DNA of 64,000 nucleotides from Bacteroidales bacterium (GCA_023229505.1 JALNZD010000006.1:68251-132250); one strand, 5' to 3'; numbered from the stretch's first letter, positions 53,070 to 62,686 are shown. Numbers and translations: made by a program. Notes: generated by a model from the sequence alone, not told the origin.

Positions 53070-55295
53070 ATGAAGATAATAAAATATCCCCTCATATTCC
53101 TGCTTTTCCTGGCCAGCACTTCAGCCTACAGCCAGAAAATCCAGGGCTACGTCTATGAACTTGACGGGGAGCAAAAAAAAATGCCCCTCACCGGCGCAAA
53201 CGTTTTCTGGGCAGGGACAACAATTGGCACCGCCACCGATCCAAACGGCTATTTCGAACTGAAACGCCCAAAAGATAAGACTCCCGGCCTGGTTGTGAGC
53301 TTCATCGGCTTTCGCAGTGATACCGTTAGCCTTTCACCGGATCAGCAAAAAATTGAGCTCGTACTGAATGAGAATAAAACCCTGGAGGAAGTGGAGATTT
53401 ACGATCGCTTACCTGGCGCCCATATCTCCCGCACCGACATGATCGCTACCCAGCAGATAACTCTCGGGGAACTGAAGAAAGCCGCCTGCTGCAACCTGTC
53501 GGAGAGTTTCGAGACTAACGCTTCAGTCGATGTCAATTACAGTGATGCCATCACCGGGGCCAAGCAGATCAAACTGCTCGGCCTGGCCGGAAAATACAGC
53601 CAGTTGCAAACGGAAAATATCCCCAACCTTCAGGGATTGGCAACTTCCTACGGATTATCTTATGTCCCTGGGTCATGGATGGAATCGATCCAGGTGTCAA
53701 AAGGCACCTCTTCGGTGAAGAACGGCTTTGAATCGATTACCGGGCAGATCAATGTGGAATATAAGAAACCTGACAACAAAGAGAAACTCTATCTCAACTT
53801 TTTCGGTAACCAGGCCGGCCGGCTCGAGGCTAATATCAATAGCTCCATCCGGGTTAGCCCACTGTGGGGAACTGCAGTTTTCGGCCATGTTTCCAACCAG
53901 TCGACCCACATCGATCACAACAACGACTCGTTCCTCGACGATCCGTTGTTCACGCAGGTAAACCTCTTCAACAGGTGGAATTACAATTCCGATAAGATGG
54001 AAGGCCAGTTTGGAGTGAAGTTCCTGACGGAAGAAAGAAAAGGAGGACAGGCGGGATATTATACATCCAATGAACCGGCAGCTCAGGATTTCTATGGAAC
54101 GGAAGTAAAGACCAACCGCCTGGAAGTTTTCAGCAAAACGGGTTTCTTCCTGAACCGTCCGCAAACGAGCATCGGATGGATCAATTCATACATCTACCAT
54201 GATATGAATTCTTTCTTCGGGCTCAACACATATGCGGGCACACAGCATCATTATTACAGCAACCTGATGTTTCAGACTTATATCAGCAGTACCGACCATA
54301 CTATCACCACAGGGTTGAGTTACAAGATGGATAATTACAACGAAATGCTGAACGATTCTGCTTTCCGGAGAACGGAACATGTGCCGGGGGCCTTTTTCGA
54401 ATACTCATGGGTCATTCCGGACAAGTTCACGCTGCTGGCCGGCATCCGGGGGGATTATGACAACCTTTACGGTTTTTTCTTCACACCGAGGCTCCATCTT
54501 AAATACAATATCACAAAAAAAACGGTCATGAGAGTTTCGGCAGGCAGAGGATCCCGCACGGCTAACGTGGTTGCTGAAAACCTCTCCCTGCTCACCACTG
54601 CCAGACGGTTTGAATTTACAGAAAAGCTCAGGATGGAACAGGCCTGGAATTACGGTTTAAACATTACCCAGTACGTTGATATCCTGGGAAAGGAATTGTC
54701 GGTCAATGCCGAGGTTTACCGGACTGATTTCATCAACCAGGTGATTGTTGACAAGGAGCAGAACCTCAACCAGATCCTGGTCTATAACCTTGATGGAAGA
54801 TCGTATGCAAATACATACCAGGTGGAACTTAAATATGAGTTCATTCCAAGGATGGATATTACTGCCGCCTTCCGGTACAATGATGTTAAAATGACCATCA
54901 ACCGGGTGCTGATGCGCGAGCCAATGGTGAATAAGTATAAAGGGCTTTTCTCTGTTTCCTATGCTACCAACCTGAAGAAATGGCAGTTCGATGTAACGGC
55001 CCAGTTCAACGGGTCTGCCCGTATCCCTTCTACAGAACTCCTACCGGAGGAATACAAGATGCCGGCTAATTCACCGGATTATATTATCCTTAATGCCCAG
55101 GTCACCAAATTCTTCAAGCGCTGGGAGATTTACCTGGGCGGGGAGAACCTGACCAACTACACCCAGCACCATCCTATTATTGCCGCGGATGATCCTTTCG
55201 GACCCTATTTCGATGCATCGAACATATGGGGACCGATCAGCGGTATCAAGATATATGCGGGGGTGAGGCTGTTGCTGAAATATGATAAACTTTAA
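53070..55295 (+). CDS. TonB-dependent outer-membrane receptor, metal-type context
   Basis: 741 residues. The signal peptide is MKIIKYPLIFLLFLASTSAYSQ, then a carboxypeptidase-regulatory-like domain (residues about 25-110, TGANVFWAGTTIGTATDPNGYF). The plug (about 125-230) has KKAACCNLSESFETN, a conserved CC motif in the receptor group linked to metal genes, and a beta-barrel follows to a C-terminal aromatic-rich strand. It imports or senses a ligand through TonB. HMA and cation-transporter genes follow, suggesting copper or another soft metal; this is context only. Confidence 0.92.
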   Translation: MKIIKYPLIFLLFLASTSAYSQKIQGYVYELDGEQKKMPLTGANVFWAGTTIGTATDPNGYFELKRPKDKTPGLVVSFIGFRSDTVSLSPDQQKIELVLNENKTLEEVEIYDRLPGAHISRTDMIATQQITLGELKKAACCNLSESFETNASVDVNYSDAITGAKQIKLLGLAGKYSQLQTENIPNLQGLATSYGLSYVPGSWMESIQVSKGTSSVKNGFESITGQINVEYKKPDNKEKLYLNFFGNQAGRLEANINSSIRVSPLWGTAVFGHVSNQSTHIDHNNDSFLDDPLFTQVNLFNRWNYNSDKMEGQFGVKFLTEERKGGQAGYYTSNEPAAQDFYGTEVKTNRLEVFSKTGFFLNRPQTSIGWINSYIYHDMNSFFGLNTYAGTQHHYYSNLMFQTYISSTDHTITTGLSYKMDNYNEMLNDSAFRRTEHVPGAFFEYSWVIPDKFTLLAGIRGDYDNLYGFFFTPRLHLKYNITKKTVMRVSAGRGSRTANVVAENLSLLTTARRFEFTEKLRMEQAWNYGLNITQYVDILGKELSVNAEVYRTDFINQVIVDKEQNLNQILVYNLDGRSYANTYQVELKYEFIPRMDITAAFRYNDVKMTINRVLMREPMVNKYKGLFSVSYATNLKKWQFDVTAQFNGSARIPSTELLPEEYKMPANSPDYIILNAQVTKFFKRWEIYLGGENLTNYTQHHPIIAADDPFGPYFDASNIWGPISGIKIYAGVRLLLKYDKL

Positions 55296-55298
55296 ATA

Positions 55299-55319
55299 AT
55301 TGAAAATTGAAAATTGAAA
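55299..55319. repeat. 7-bp word array (ATTGAAA x3)
   Basis: Three perfect heptamers, starting 3 bp after the TonB receptor stop; a CATTAAA-type run follows to about 55345. Confidence 0.8.
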
Positions 55320-55357
55320 ATTAAGCATTAAACATTAACATTAAACACTTAGTTATT

Positions 55358-55723
55358 ATGAAAAAGATCACTGTTTTATTTGCAGTCATGATGATGACAA
55401 TTCTTCTGGGTGCCGGGAATCAGATCATGGCCCAGAAAAAGAAAAAAAACTATGAGGAAGTGCAGATACAGACTTCTGCTGTGTGCGGCATGTGCAAAGA
55501 TCGCATCGAACACGACCTCGCCTTTGAAAAGGGGATTAAAAGCGTTTCGCTGGACAACGAAACCAAGATCGTCACAGTGGGTTACAGCCCGAAAAAGACC
55601 AACCCGGACAAAATCCGGCTGGCAATCTCAAAGATCGGTTATGATGCCGACGGTGTGGAAGCTGATCCCATAGCATACGAAAAACTGCCTGGGTGTTGCA
55701 AGAAAAGTAATAAAGCTCACTAA
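55358..55723 (+). CDS. Exported heavy-metal-associated (HMA) domain protein
   Basis: 121 residues. The signal peptide (MKKITVLFAVMMMTILLGAGNQIMA) precedes a Lys-rich segment and an HMA domain with SAVCGMCKDRIEHDL (metal-binding CxxC) and the C-terminal LPGCCKKS. It probably binds Cu(I), Hg(II) or Zn(II) in the periplasm and hands it on. It is 62 bp after the TonB receptor and 30 bp before the cation transporter. Confidence 0.92.
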   Translation: MKKITVLFAVMMMTILLGAGNQIMAQKKKKNYEEVQIQTSAVCGMCKDRIEHDLAFEKGIKSVSLDNETKIVTVGYSPKKTNPDKIRLAISKIGYDADGVEADPIAYEKLPGCCKKSNKAH

Positions 55724-55753
55724 AATTGGTGTTGAAATTTTGACTTTATCATC

Positions 55754-56362
55754 ATGACAGAAAAACTCTGGCAAAAGGCCATGCTCTTTGCGGTACTCAC
55801 AATTGTGTTTAATATCGTCGAAGGAGTGGTTTCGATCTGGTTCGGTGTCTCCGATGACATGCTGACCTTGTCTGGGTTTGGGGTGGACAGCTTTATTGAG
55901 ACGATATCCGCCGTGGGTGTTGCTGTGATGATCACCAGGATAAGGAATAACCAGGATACAGATAAAATCCGCTTTGAAATCACAGCCCTGAAGATCACGG
56001 GATGGTGTTTTTATATCCTTGCCGTTATCCTGACTACTGGCGCGGTATTTAACCTGGTGCAAGGCCATAAACCGGAATCAACCTTAGCAGGAGTGATTAT
56101 TTCACTGATCTCGATCGTATCCATGCTGGGCCTGATAGCTGCTAAAAAGAAACTCGGCAGGAAACTCAACTGCCAGCCGCTCATTGCCGATGCCAACTGC
56201 AACCTGGTGTGCGTTTATATGTCGGTAGTCCTGCTGGTTGCCAGCGGGGCCTTTGAATTGTTTGACCTGGGCTGGATCGATGCGGTGGGAACCGCCGGGA
56301 TCATTTTTTTCTCTGTGAAAGAAGGAAGGGAATCGTTGGAGCAGGCAAAAGCATTAAAATAG
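55754..56362 (+). CDS. Cation transporter, CDF-like membrane domain
   Basis: 202 residues with about five or six transmembrane segments. The pattern VFNIVEGVVSIWFG, GFGVDSFIETISAVG and later IADANCNLVCVYMS fits the membrane domain of CDF transporters, with the metal-site Asp residues in segments 2 and 5. The usual cytoplasmic C-terminal domain is missing, as in short CDF-like members. It probably moves a divalent cation across the inner membrane and ends the metal operon. Confidence 0.85.
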   Translation: MTEKLWQKAMLFAVLTIVFNIVEGVVSIWFGVSDDMLTLSGFGVDSFIETISAVGVAVMITRIRNNQDTDKIRFEITALKITGWCFYILAVILTTGAVFNLVQGHKPESTLAGVIISLISIVSMLGLIAAKKKLGRKLNCQPLIADANCNLVCVYMSVVLLVASGAFELFDLGWIDAVGTAGIIFFSVKEGRESLEQAKALK

Positions 56363-56371
56363 GTTTAAGGA

Positions 56372-56455
56372 TTAGGCGTTAGTCGTTATTGGTTATTAGT
56401 TAGTGGGTATTTATTAGTTGCCACTAACCATTAACCACTAACCATTAACCAATAA
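56372..56455. repeat. 7-bp word array, twelve units, palindromic halves
   Basis: Seven TTAGTCG/TTATTGG-like units (56372-56420) run into five CCACTAA/CCATTAA units (56421-56455), 84 bp in register. The two halves are roughly reverse complements. The array fills the gap between convergent stops (56362 and 56464), 9 and 8 bp from them. Confidence 0.9.
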
Positions 56456-56463
56456 CCTCAAAA

Positions 56464-57180
56464 TTATTTATTCAAGCCTTTTACTCTTGTTATTCCAGGT
56501 ATAAAATCCTTTAGATAGTAGGGTTCAAAGTACACGACATCTTCGAATTCCGACCGGCTGAATTTTTCTTCCGCGAGGCTGACCATATATGAAGCGGATA
56601 GCTGGAAATCATTTATAAAACGAGCATGGGGATGATTACCAAGCATGGGATTGCATTTTTCCGCACCATCTCCGAAAAACCATACCTGGTGTTGATCCAA
56701 CTCAGCGGTGAAAGAGGATTCAATGATTATTTCGGCCCGGATATCCCTGACAAGTTTCAGGTCCATGTCATATAATCCGTTGTAGACTTCCATCCTGCGG
56801 GCATCAATCATCGGGCAAAGCAAGGCCCCTGAAGGCAAAAACTCATCATATTCTTTCAGTTGCTTAAGAATTCCGGTCGCCATCGATTGCAGCGTTCCCA
56901 CAGCGATAAGCGGTTTGTCGATGGCATAGCAAATTCCTTTGGCGGTGGATACCCCGATCCGCAGGCCGGTGTAGGAACCGGGGCCCATGCTCACGGCAAC
57001 GGCGTCCAGTGCGGAAAAAGGCATGCCGGCGATTTTCATGATCTCCTCAATAAAAACAGTTATGGTTGATGAATGGCTGTTTTTCTCGCGGGTTTCACGG
57101 ATTTGCAGAATGCTGCCATTGGCCGACAAAGCCACTGAACAAACCTGTGTAGCGGTTTCAATATTAAGAATGAAGGCCAT
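56464..57180 (-). CDS. tsaB: tRNA threonylcarbamoyladenosine biosynthesis protein TsaB
   Basis: 238 residues. ILNIETATQVCSVAL at the N-terminus and VSMGPGSYTGLRIGVSTAKGI are TsaB signatures. It is the scaffold partner of TsaD in making t6A37 in tRNA. It is 32 bp after the RND adaptor gene, so they may share the promoter at 58590. Confidence 0.95.
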   Translation of the reverse strand: MAFILNIETATQVCSVALSANGSILQIRETREKNSHSSTITVFIEEIMKIAGMPFSALDAVAVSMGPGSYTGLRIGVSTAKGICYAIDKPLIAVGTLQSMATGILKQLKEYDEFLPSGALLCPMIDARRMEVYNGLYDMDLKLVRDIRAEIIIESSFTAELDQHQVWFFGDGAEKCNPMLGNHPHARFINDFQLSASYMVSLAEEKFSRSEFEDVVYFEPYYLKDFIPGITRVKGLNK

Positions 57181-57212
57181 CAGGAGGAATGTCTGGGATC
57201 AGGATGATTATG

Positions 57213-58556
57213 CTATTTTTCCTCTTCAGCGTAAATATCTTTCTTATCAACGACTTTTACAGCGTCATCGTTTTTCAGCTTTTTGGAGATGGCGCGATAT
57301 GGACCGGTGATCACTTCCTGGCCTTCGTCAATTCCTTTAGTGATCTCAATATAAGTATTATCCTGCACGCCGGTCTTAACCTCCTGCATCAAAGCTTTGC
57401 CATCTTTAATCAGGAAAACATACTCTTTTACTTCGTCTTTCGAAGCTGCCACATCTATATTGGCATCTTCTTCCTTTACCACACCAGAAGTATCTGCACG
57501 GGTTGTCACAGACTGGATAGGGACGGAAAGCGCATTATAAACCGTTTCCGTCTGGATATCAACCGTGGCAGACATACCCGGCCGGAAAGGCGAACGGATA
57601 ACACTGGCGGTGTCGACTATTTCACGGTAGGATTCAGGAAGGATGCGGATCTTCACGTTGAAGTTAGTGATCTGGTCGGCGCTGACTCCAACAGTATTGG
57701 CCGAAGTAGAAATTTCGGTTACTATTCCTTTGAATTTCTTATCAAGGTAAGCGTCCACTTCGATCAGGCAGGTATCATTCAACGTGACCCTGACGATATC
57801 ATTTTCATTCACTTCCACATTCACTTCCATACTTTCCAGGTTTGCTATACGCATGATTTCTGTACCTGCGGAAAATTGCGATGCGCCGGTCACTCGCTCG
57901 TTTTTCTCTACGCTTAGCTTGGACACTGTTCCATCATTGGGGGCTGTTATGGTAGTCTTGAACAGGTTTTCCTGTGCCTCTTTCAATGAGGCTTTGGAGC
58001 TTTCCACCCCGAACTCGGCGCTTTTGAGGCTTTCCTTAGCCGCATCTTTCCCGGCTTTGGCCACTTCATATGCAGATTTGGCTGCATCATAATCCGCATC
58101 GGAGATCACTTTCTGATCCCAAAGTGTTTTACTCCGGTTAAAGCTTAGCTCCGCGTTCCGGAACTGCGCTTCCACCTGGGCAACCTGTGCCCGTGCATTT
58201 GCTTCGGCGGCTTTCTGGGAATTCAGCATGGCTTGCATCCTGTCGAAATTAGCCCTGTAAATCTCCGGGTCAATCTTGGCCAGCAGGTCGCCTTTCTTTA
58301 CCTGGTCGCCTTCCTTTACATACAGCTCGATCACTTCTCCGGAAATATACGGACTGATCTTGATGTCCTTCTCCGGCTGGATCTTGCCGTTGGCGGAAAC
58401 CACTTCGATGATGGTCCTTTTTTCGACTTTCTCGGCAGTTACCTTGATTCCGCTTCGTTCAGTGCCCTTATTCATGGCAAGAATAATCAGGACGATGACG
58501 ACCACTGCCCCGAGTGCAACCAGGATGATGTTCCTTCTTTTTTTAAAAAACTTCAT
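57213..58556 (-). CDS. Efflux RND/ABC periplasmic adaptor (HlyD/MacA-like)
   Basis: 447 residues from the ATG at 58556; a longer frame starts only at a TTG that overlaps the promoter element and is rejected. An N-terminal membrane anchor (IILVALGAVVVIVLIILAM) is followed by a lipoyl half (YISGEVIELYVKEGDQVKKGDLL), a coiled-coil hairpin rich in Ala/Glu/Lys (about 95-185), the second lipoyl half and a beta-barrel. This is the membrane-fusion protein of MacAB or RND exporters. No pump gene is in view upstream, so it may be encoded elsewhere. Confidence 0.92.
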   Translation of the reverse strand: MKFFKKRRNIILVALGAVVVIVLIILAMNKGTERSGIKVTAEKVEKRTIIEVVSANGKIQPEKDIKISPYISGEVIELYVKEGDQVKKGDLLAKIDPEIYRANFDRMQAMLNSQKAAEANARAQVAQVEAQFRNAELSFNRSKTLWDQKVISDADYDAAKSAYEVAKAGKDAAKESLKSAEFGVESSKASLKEAQENLFKTTITAPNDGTVSKLSVEKNERVTGASQFSAGTEIMRIANLESMEVNVEVNENDIVRVTLNDTCLIEVDAYLDKKFKGIVTEISTSANTVGVSADQITNFNVKIRILPESYREIVDTASVIRSPFRPGMSATVDIQTETVYNALSVPIQSVTTRADTSGVVKEEDANIDVAASKDEVKEYVFLIKDGKALMQEVKTGVQDNTYIEITKGIDEGQEVITGPYRAISKKLKNDDAVKVVDKKDIYAEEEK

Positions 58557-58589
58557 AATGATGTATTTTTCGATCTGATCTTGAAGGTT

Positions 58590-58597
58590 CAAATGTA
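58590..58597 (-). promoter_or_regulatory. Bacteroidota -7 promoter element (TACATTTG on minus)
   Basis: Exact TAnnTTTG on the minus strand, 33 bp before the ATG at 58556; it supports that start. Confidence 0.6.
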
Positions 58598-58663
58598 GGA
58601 TTTTTTTGAAGATTTTACGGTTATCAACGGGTATATTTCATGAATTTCCGGATAAACGTCTAA

Positions 58664-58793
58664 AGTTGTTACACTAAGTTACACGAAGAAGCGCAAAGAT
58701 TCACAAAGATTATTCGGGAATAATCTTTAAAAATTGTAATCTGAATTCTTTGTGAACCTTAGTGTAACCTTTGCGAAACTTTGTGTAACAACT
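58664..58793. repeat. 130-bp inverted word array (10-bp period)
   Basis: The ends AGTTGTTACAC and GTGTAACAACT are perfect inverted repeats. Inside, ACACGAAGAA, GCGCAAAGAT and TCACAAAGAT on the left mirror CTTTGTGAAC and CTTTGCGAAA on the right, giving a long imperfect stem. It ends 22 bp before the truncated GxxExxY ORF and shares words with 52936-53032. Confidence 0.85.
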
Positions 58794-58815
58794 AAAACTT
58801 GAGCAGGCAAATCAA

Positions 58816-59061
58816 ATGGAAGAAGAAAAACCATTGCCTATTATTTATAAAGAAGTGAAATTAGATCATGGGTACCGGATTGATTTATTGGTTGAGAACA
58901 AAGTAGTTGTTGAAATCAAAACAGTTGAAATTCTAACAGAAGTGCATACAGCTCAGGTATTAACGTACATGAAACTTGGGAATTATAAATTAGGCCTTTT
59001 GATTAATTTCGATGTATTATTGCTGAAAACCGGGGTTAAAAGATTTATCAATTCTCTATAA
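58816..59061 (+). pseudogene. GxxExxY family protein, 5'-truncated
   Basis: 81 residues that match the C-terminal two thirds of GxxExxY proteins (EEEKPLPIIYKEVKLDHGYRI, LVENKVVVEIKTVE, QVLTYMKLGNYKLGLLINF). The family is about 125 residues, and the N-terminal part with the name-giving motif is absent. In-frame codons LEQANQ before the ATG also match the family, so the break is near 58795, at the edge of the inverted repeat. The PD-(D/E)xK-like core (DLLVENKVVVEIK) is present. It is probably a pseudogene. Confidence 0.8.
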
Positions 59062-59102
59062 GATGGAATCTTTCATCCCTGATCTTTTTCTACTTTTATA
59101 GA

Positions 59103-61499
59103 ATGAAAATCAAATCAAAAATGAAACCTGTCTTTACTCATACCGTAATCAGAATCCTTCAGATTACTTTTGTCATTCAGTTTCTATTTCTTATTTCAAT
59201 CTCCAGCCCTGCAATATCGCAGAAGCAGCCCATCAGCTCTTCCGACAGCCTCCACGCCACTCACTACGAGATCCATATCAGCAACATTGATTTCCAGGCG
59301 AAGTCGATCGCCGCTTCTACGACTGTCTGGCTGACACCCCTTGAAAACCCGGTCACTCCAATAAACCTGGAATTAATTCAACTGGCTGTCACAAATGTCT
59401 GGGTGGATAATATTCCGGTAACGAATTTCGAACAGACTGACAGCTTATTGATTATTCCGATCAGCGACCCTTTACAGCCGGGAGATACGGCGATGATAAA
59501 AGTGGATTATCATGGCGTTCCCTTCCACGAAAGCTGGGGTGGTTTTCATTTTTCCGGTGAATATGCTTTCAACCTTGGTGTGGGTATTAGCACCATCCCC
59601 CATAACCTCGGAAAGAGCTGGTACCCCTGCGTGGATAATTTCACCGACCGGGCGACATATGATGTTTTCTGCACCCTGCCGGCCGGTAAGATAGCCGTCG
59701 GCGGTGGTTTGCTGGTCGAAGAGATCGATAATGGCAACGGAACCATCACCTATCACTGGAACCTTGGACAAACCGTTCCCACCTACCTCTCGTCGCTGGC
59801 TGTAGGAAATTATGTAGCTGTCAATGATACCTTTAACGGCATTAACGGCCAGGTGCCAATTAACATCTATGTCAGACCGCAAGACACCAACAAAGTGGCC
59901 GGCACCTTCGTTAACCTGAAAGAGATCCTTGCCATTTATGAAGACTGCATGGGCCCTTATTCCTGGGACCGTGTCGGTTATACCGGCACTACCATCGGCG
60001 CAATGGAGCATGCCACCAATATTTTCATCCCCCACAGCACCATCACGGGCAGCACCAGCTACGAATCGCTCATGGCGCATGAACTTACCCACATGTGGAT
60101 GGGCGACAAAGTAACCTGCTCATCGGCGCAGGAGATGTGGATCAACGAAGGCTGGGCGACTTTCTTCGGAATGTATTATGCCCTTGCACTTTACGGCGAC
60201 GAATCAGCCTTTAAGCAGGAGTTGCGCGTCAAAAATGGCAGTATATTGCAATATTGCCATACTTCTTCTGGCGATGGTTCCTATTTCCCGCTGAACCAGA
60301 TACCACAGGAATATACCTACGGCACGTCGGCATATGACCGCGGCGCCACCGTATGCCAGGCACTTCGCTTTTACCTTGGCGACAGCCTCTTCTTCGGAAC
60401 CCTCACAGCTTTTATTGATGAATTTGCTTTTCAGTCAGTTTCTTCTTACGACATGCGGGATTTCATGACAAATTACACCGGCACTGATATGGGCGGTTTC
60501 TTCAATAATTTTGTCCTGAATTCAGGAACACCGCATTATTCAGTAGACTCATTCAATGTGGTGATCAGAAATAAAAGTTTCTGCGATGCCACTGTTTATG
60601 TGAAACAAAAGCGGCATGGGCCGGCGTTTACCGGCGATGGTAACATCATGGAGGTGATGTTCATGGATAATGACTGGCACTCTTATACCGATACGATCCA
60701 TTTCGACGGGAAGACAGGGTTTTCCGTAACAACCCTACCCTTCTGGCCCACCGTCGTGCTGGTGGATCCGGAGGAAAAAATGTGCGATGCCACGACCGAC
60801 AATTACAAGACTATTAAAACAACCGGAAGTTACACTTTTGAAAAGACTCTCTTCAGTATGGTTGTCGAAAATATCAGTGATTCGGCTTTCATCCAGGTCA
60901 CACATAACTGGGCCCCGCCCGACAGCCTGGAAGAACCTGTCACAGGTCTGCGCCTGTCGGATTACCGCTACTGGCGGATCGACGGCATTTTTCCAGAAGA
61001 TTTCCAGGCCACAGGCAAGTTCTTCTATTCCGCTAATAATTATCTTGATAATACACTGATCACTTCTTCATCCGATACCGTTATCATACTTTACCGGAGA
61101 GGGGCAATGGAAGACTGGCAGGAGGTGGAATTCGAGAAAATCGGGCCATGGAACATCGGGAACATCATTGTCGACAACCTGAAGACCGGCGAGTACACAC
61201 TTGCTGTAAAAGATTCAGGTGTCGGCTTTGCGGAGCCAAATCTTCCGGAAAAAATAATTCTGGACATTTATCCGAATCCCTCATCCGGAAGTTTTACCAT
61301 CATTTCCGGCAGTAAGGCTGATGGGGAGATCAGGATCTACACTAATACGGGCACATTGGTGAAGGCCTTCCCCGTCCAGGCCGGCCAGGACCTGGTCAAC
61401 TGGTCGCCGGAAGGACTCGCTTCAGGGAATTACCTGGTTGCTCTTTACAGGGAAAATAGTCCCGGGCCGGAGATCAGAAAGGTCTTTTATTTGCCTTAA
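59103..61499 (+). CDS. M1-family metallopeptidase with T9SS type A sorting domain
   Basis: 798 residues. A signal peptide region ends in SPAISQ. The zinc site is HELTHMWMGDKVTCSSAQEMWINEGWA (HExxH and a downstream Glu). The exopeptidase motif appears as GAMEH instead of the usual GAMEN. An Ig-like domain follows (about 440-700), then a type A sorting domain (LDIYPNPSSGSFTI to the C-terminus). It is a secreted aminopeptidase-N-like enzyme that would trim peptides outside the cell. Confidence 0.93.
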   Translation: MKIKSKMKPVFTHTVIRILQITFVIQFLFLISISSPAISQKQPISSSDSLHATHYEIHISNIDFQAKSIAASTTVWLTPLENPVTPINLELIQLAVTNVWVDNIPVTNFEQTDSLLIIPISDPLQPGDTAMIKVDYHGVPFHESWGGFHFSGEYAFNLGVGISTIPHNLGKSWYPCVDNFTDRATYDVFCTLPAGKIAVGGGLLVEEIDNGNGTITYHWNLGQTVPTYLSSLAVGNYVAVNDTFNGINGQVPINIYVRPQDTNKVAGTFVNLKEILAIYEDCMGPYSWDRVGYTGTTIGAMEHATNIFIPHSTITGSTSYESLMAHELTHMWMGDKVTCSSAQEMWINEGWATFFGMYYALALYGDESAFKQELRVKNGSILQYCHTSSGDGSYFPLNQIPQEYTYGTSAYDRGATVCQALRFYLGDSLFFGTLTAFIDEFAFQSVSSYDMRDFMTNYTGTDMGGFFNNFVLNSGTPHYSVDSFNVVIRNKSFCDATVYVKQKRHGPAFTGDGNIMEVMFMDNDWHSYTDTIHFDGKTGFSVTTLPFWPTVVLVDPEEKMCDATTDNYKTIKTTGSYTFEKTLFSMVVENISDSAFIQVTHNWAPPDSLEEPVTGLRLSDYRYWRIDGIFPEDFQATGKFFYSANNYLDNTLITSSSDTVIILYRRGAMEDWQEVEFEKIGPWNIGNIIVDNLKTGEYTLAVKDSGVGFAEPNLPEKIILDIYPNPSSGSFTIISGSKADGEIRIYTNTGTLVKAFPVQAGQDLVNWSPEGLASGNYLVALYRENSPGPEIRKVFYLP

Positions 61500-61558
61500 A
61501 GCTTAGCGTGCGATTGTATCGCATGCCTGTAAATTCATTAAGAAATAATCAACACTGC

Positions 61559-62686
61559 ATGAAGGAAATATCATCCATCAAAGATTCCCCTCTCTCTTCC
61601 GGACGTCTGTTATCACTGGATGCGCTCAGGGGTTTCGACATGTTCTGGATCATTGGGGCCGAGGGAATTGTCCATGCGTTGAAAGAGGCAACGGGCTGGG
61701 GTTGGGCCATATGGATGTCAGGCCAGCTTGATCATGTCGAGTGGAACGGGTTCAGGTTTTATGACCTGATATTCCCACTGTTCCTTTTCCTCAGTGGCGC
61801 GACGATGCCATTTTCCCTGACCCGCCAACTGGAGAAAGGCATCCCAAAAAAGAAGATCTATCTGCATGTGGTGCGGCGGGGATTATTGTTGGTTTTACTG
61901 GGTTGCATTTATAACGGTTTGCTGCAGTTTGATTTTGAGCATCAGCGCTATGCCAGTGTGCTGGCACAGATCGGCATTGCTTACATGCTGGCAGCTTTTA
62001 TTTTTCTGAATACCGGATGGAAAGGACAGGCTGCCTGGGCGGCTGGGATCGTACTGGCTTACTGGGCAGCCATGAAACTCATTCCCGTTCCCGGCTTTGG
62101 TGCCGGCGTGCTTACCAGGGAAGGAAGCCTGGTTACCTATGTGGATCAGATGCTTCTGCCGGGCAGGTTTCATGAAGAGATCTTCGATCCGGAAGGCATC
62201 CTGGTAAAGATCCCCGCTATTGCAACAGCCCTGCTTGGCGCCCTGGCCGGCTGGTGGCTGAAACAAAAGAAGACGACAGAGTACTATAAGGTTAATTATA
62301 TGGTCCTGGGTTCAGTATTATTCTTCCTGCTGGCCTATCTGATCGGGCAATCTTTCCCCATCAACAAAAAACTCTGGTCTTCCTCCTTCATATTCCAGAC
62401 CGCAGCTTGCAGCACCCTTCTTCTCGCATTGTTTTACCTGGTTATCGATGTGTGGAGGATTCGTGGCTGGGCCTTTTTCTTTGCGGTGATCGGGATGAAC
62501 TCAATAACGATCTATATGGCCACCGGGATAATAGATTTCTGGCACACCGCTGATTATTTTTTTGGTGGTGTCGCCCGGCTATATGGGGAAAACTGGAGCC
62601 AGGTAATCCTGGCCATCAGTGTGGTGCTCATCGAATGGGGTTTTCTATATTTCCTGTACCGGAGGAAGATTTTCCTCAGGGTCTGA
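61559..62686 (+). CDS. DUF5009/HGSNAT-like acyltransferase membrane protein
   Basis: 375 residues from ATG 61559; a GTG at 61508 would add 17 residues and is less likely. LLSLDALRGFDMFWIIG, with the conserved LDALRG, is the start of the heparan-alpha-glucosaminide N-acetyltransferase-like family. About ten transmembrane segments follow (YDLIFPLFLFLSGATMPF). It would acetylate a sugar across the membrane using cytoplasmic acetyl-CoA. Confidence 0.9.
   Translation: MKEISSIKDSPLSSGRLLSLDALRGFDMFWIIGAEGIVHALKEATGWGWAIWMSGQLDHVEWNGFRFYDLIFPLFLFLSGATMPFSLTRQLEKGIPKKKIYLHVVRRGLLLVLLGCIYNGLLQFDFEHQRYASVLAQIGIAYMLAAFIFLNTGWKGQAAWAAGIVLAYWAAMKLIPVPGFGAGVLTREGSLVTYVDQMLLPGRFHEEIFDPEGILVKIPAIATALLGALAGWWLKQKKTTEYYKVNYMVLGSVLFFLLAYLIGQSFPINKKLWSSSFIFQTAACSTLLLALFYLVIDVWRIRGWAFFFAVIGMNSITIYMATGIIDFWHTADYFFGGVARLYGENWSQVILAISVVLIEWGFLYFLYRRKIFLRV

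Noticed and set aside
57189..57917. 242-codon plus-strand ORF
   Set aside because: It lies wholly antisense to the RND adaptor gene, has no family features, and its residues are the mirror of that gene's codon use.
59472..60092. 206-codon minus-strand ORF
   Set aside because: Antisense to the M1 peptidase zinc-site region; a shadow of its codon bias.
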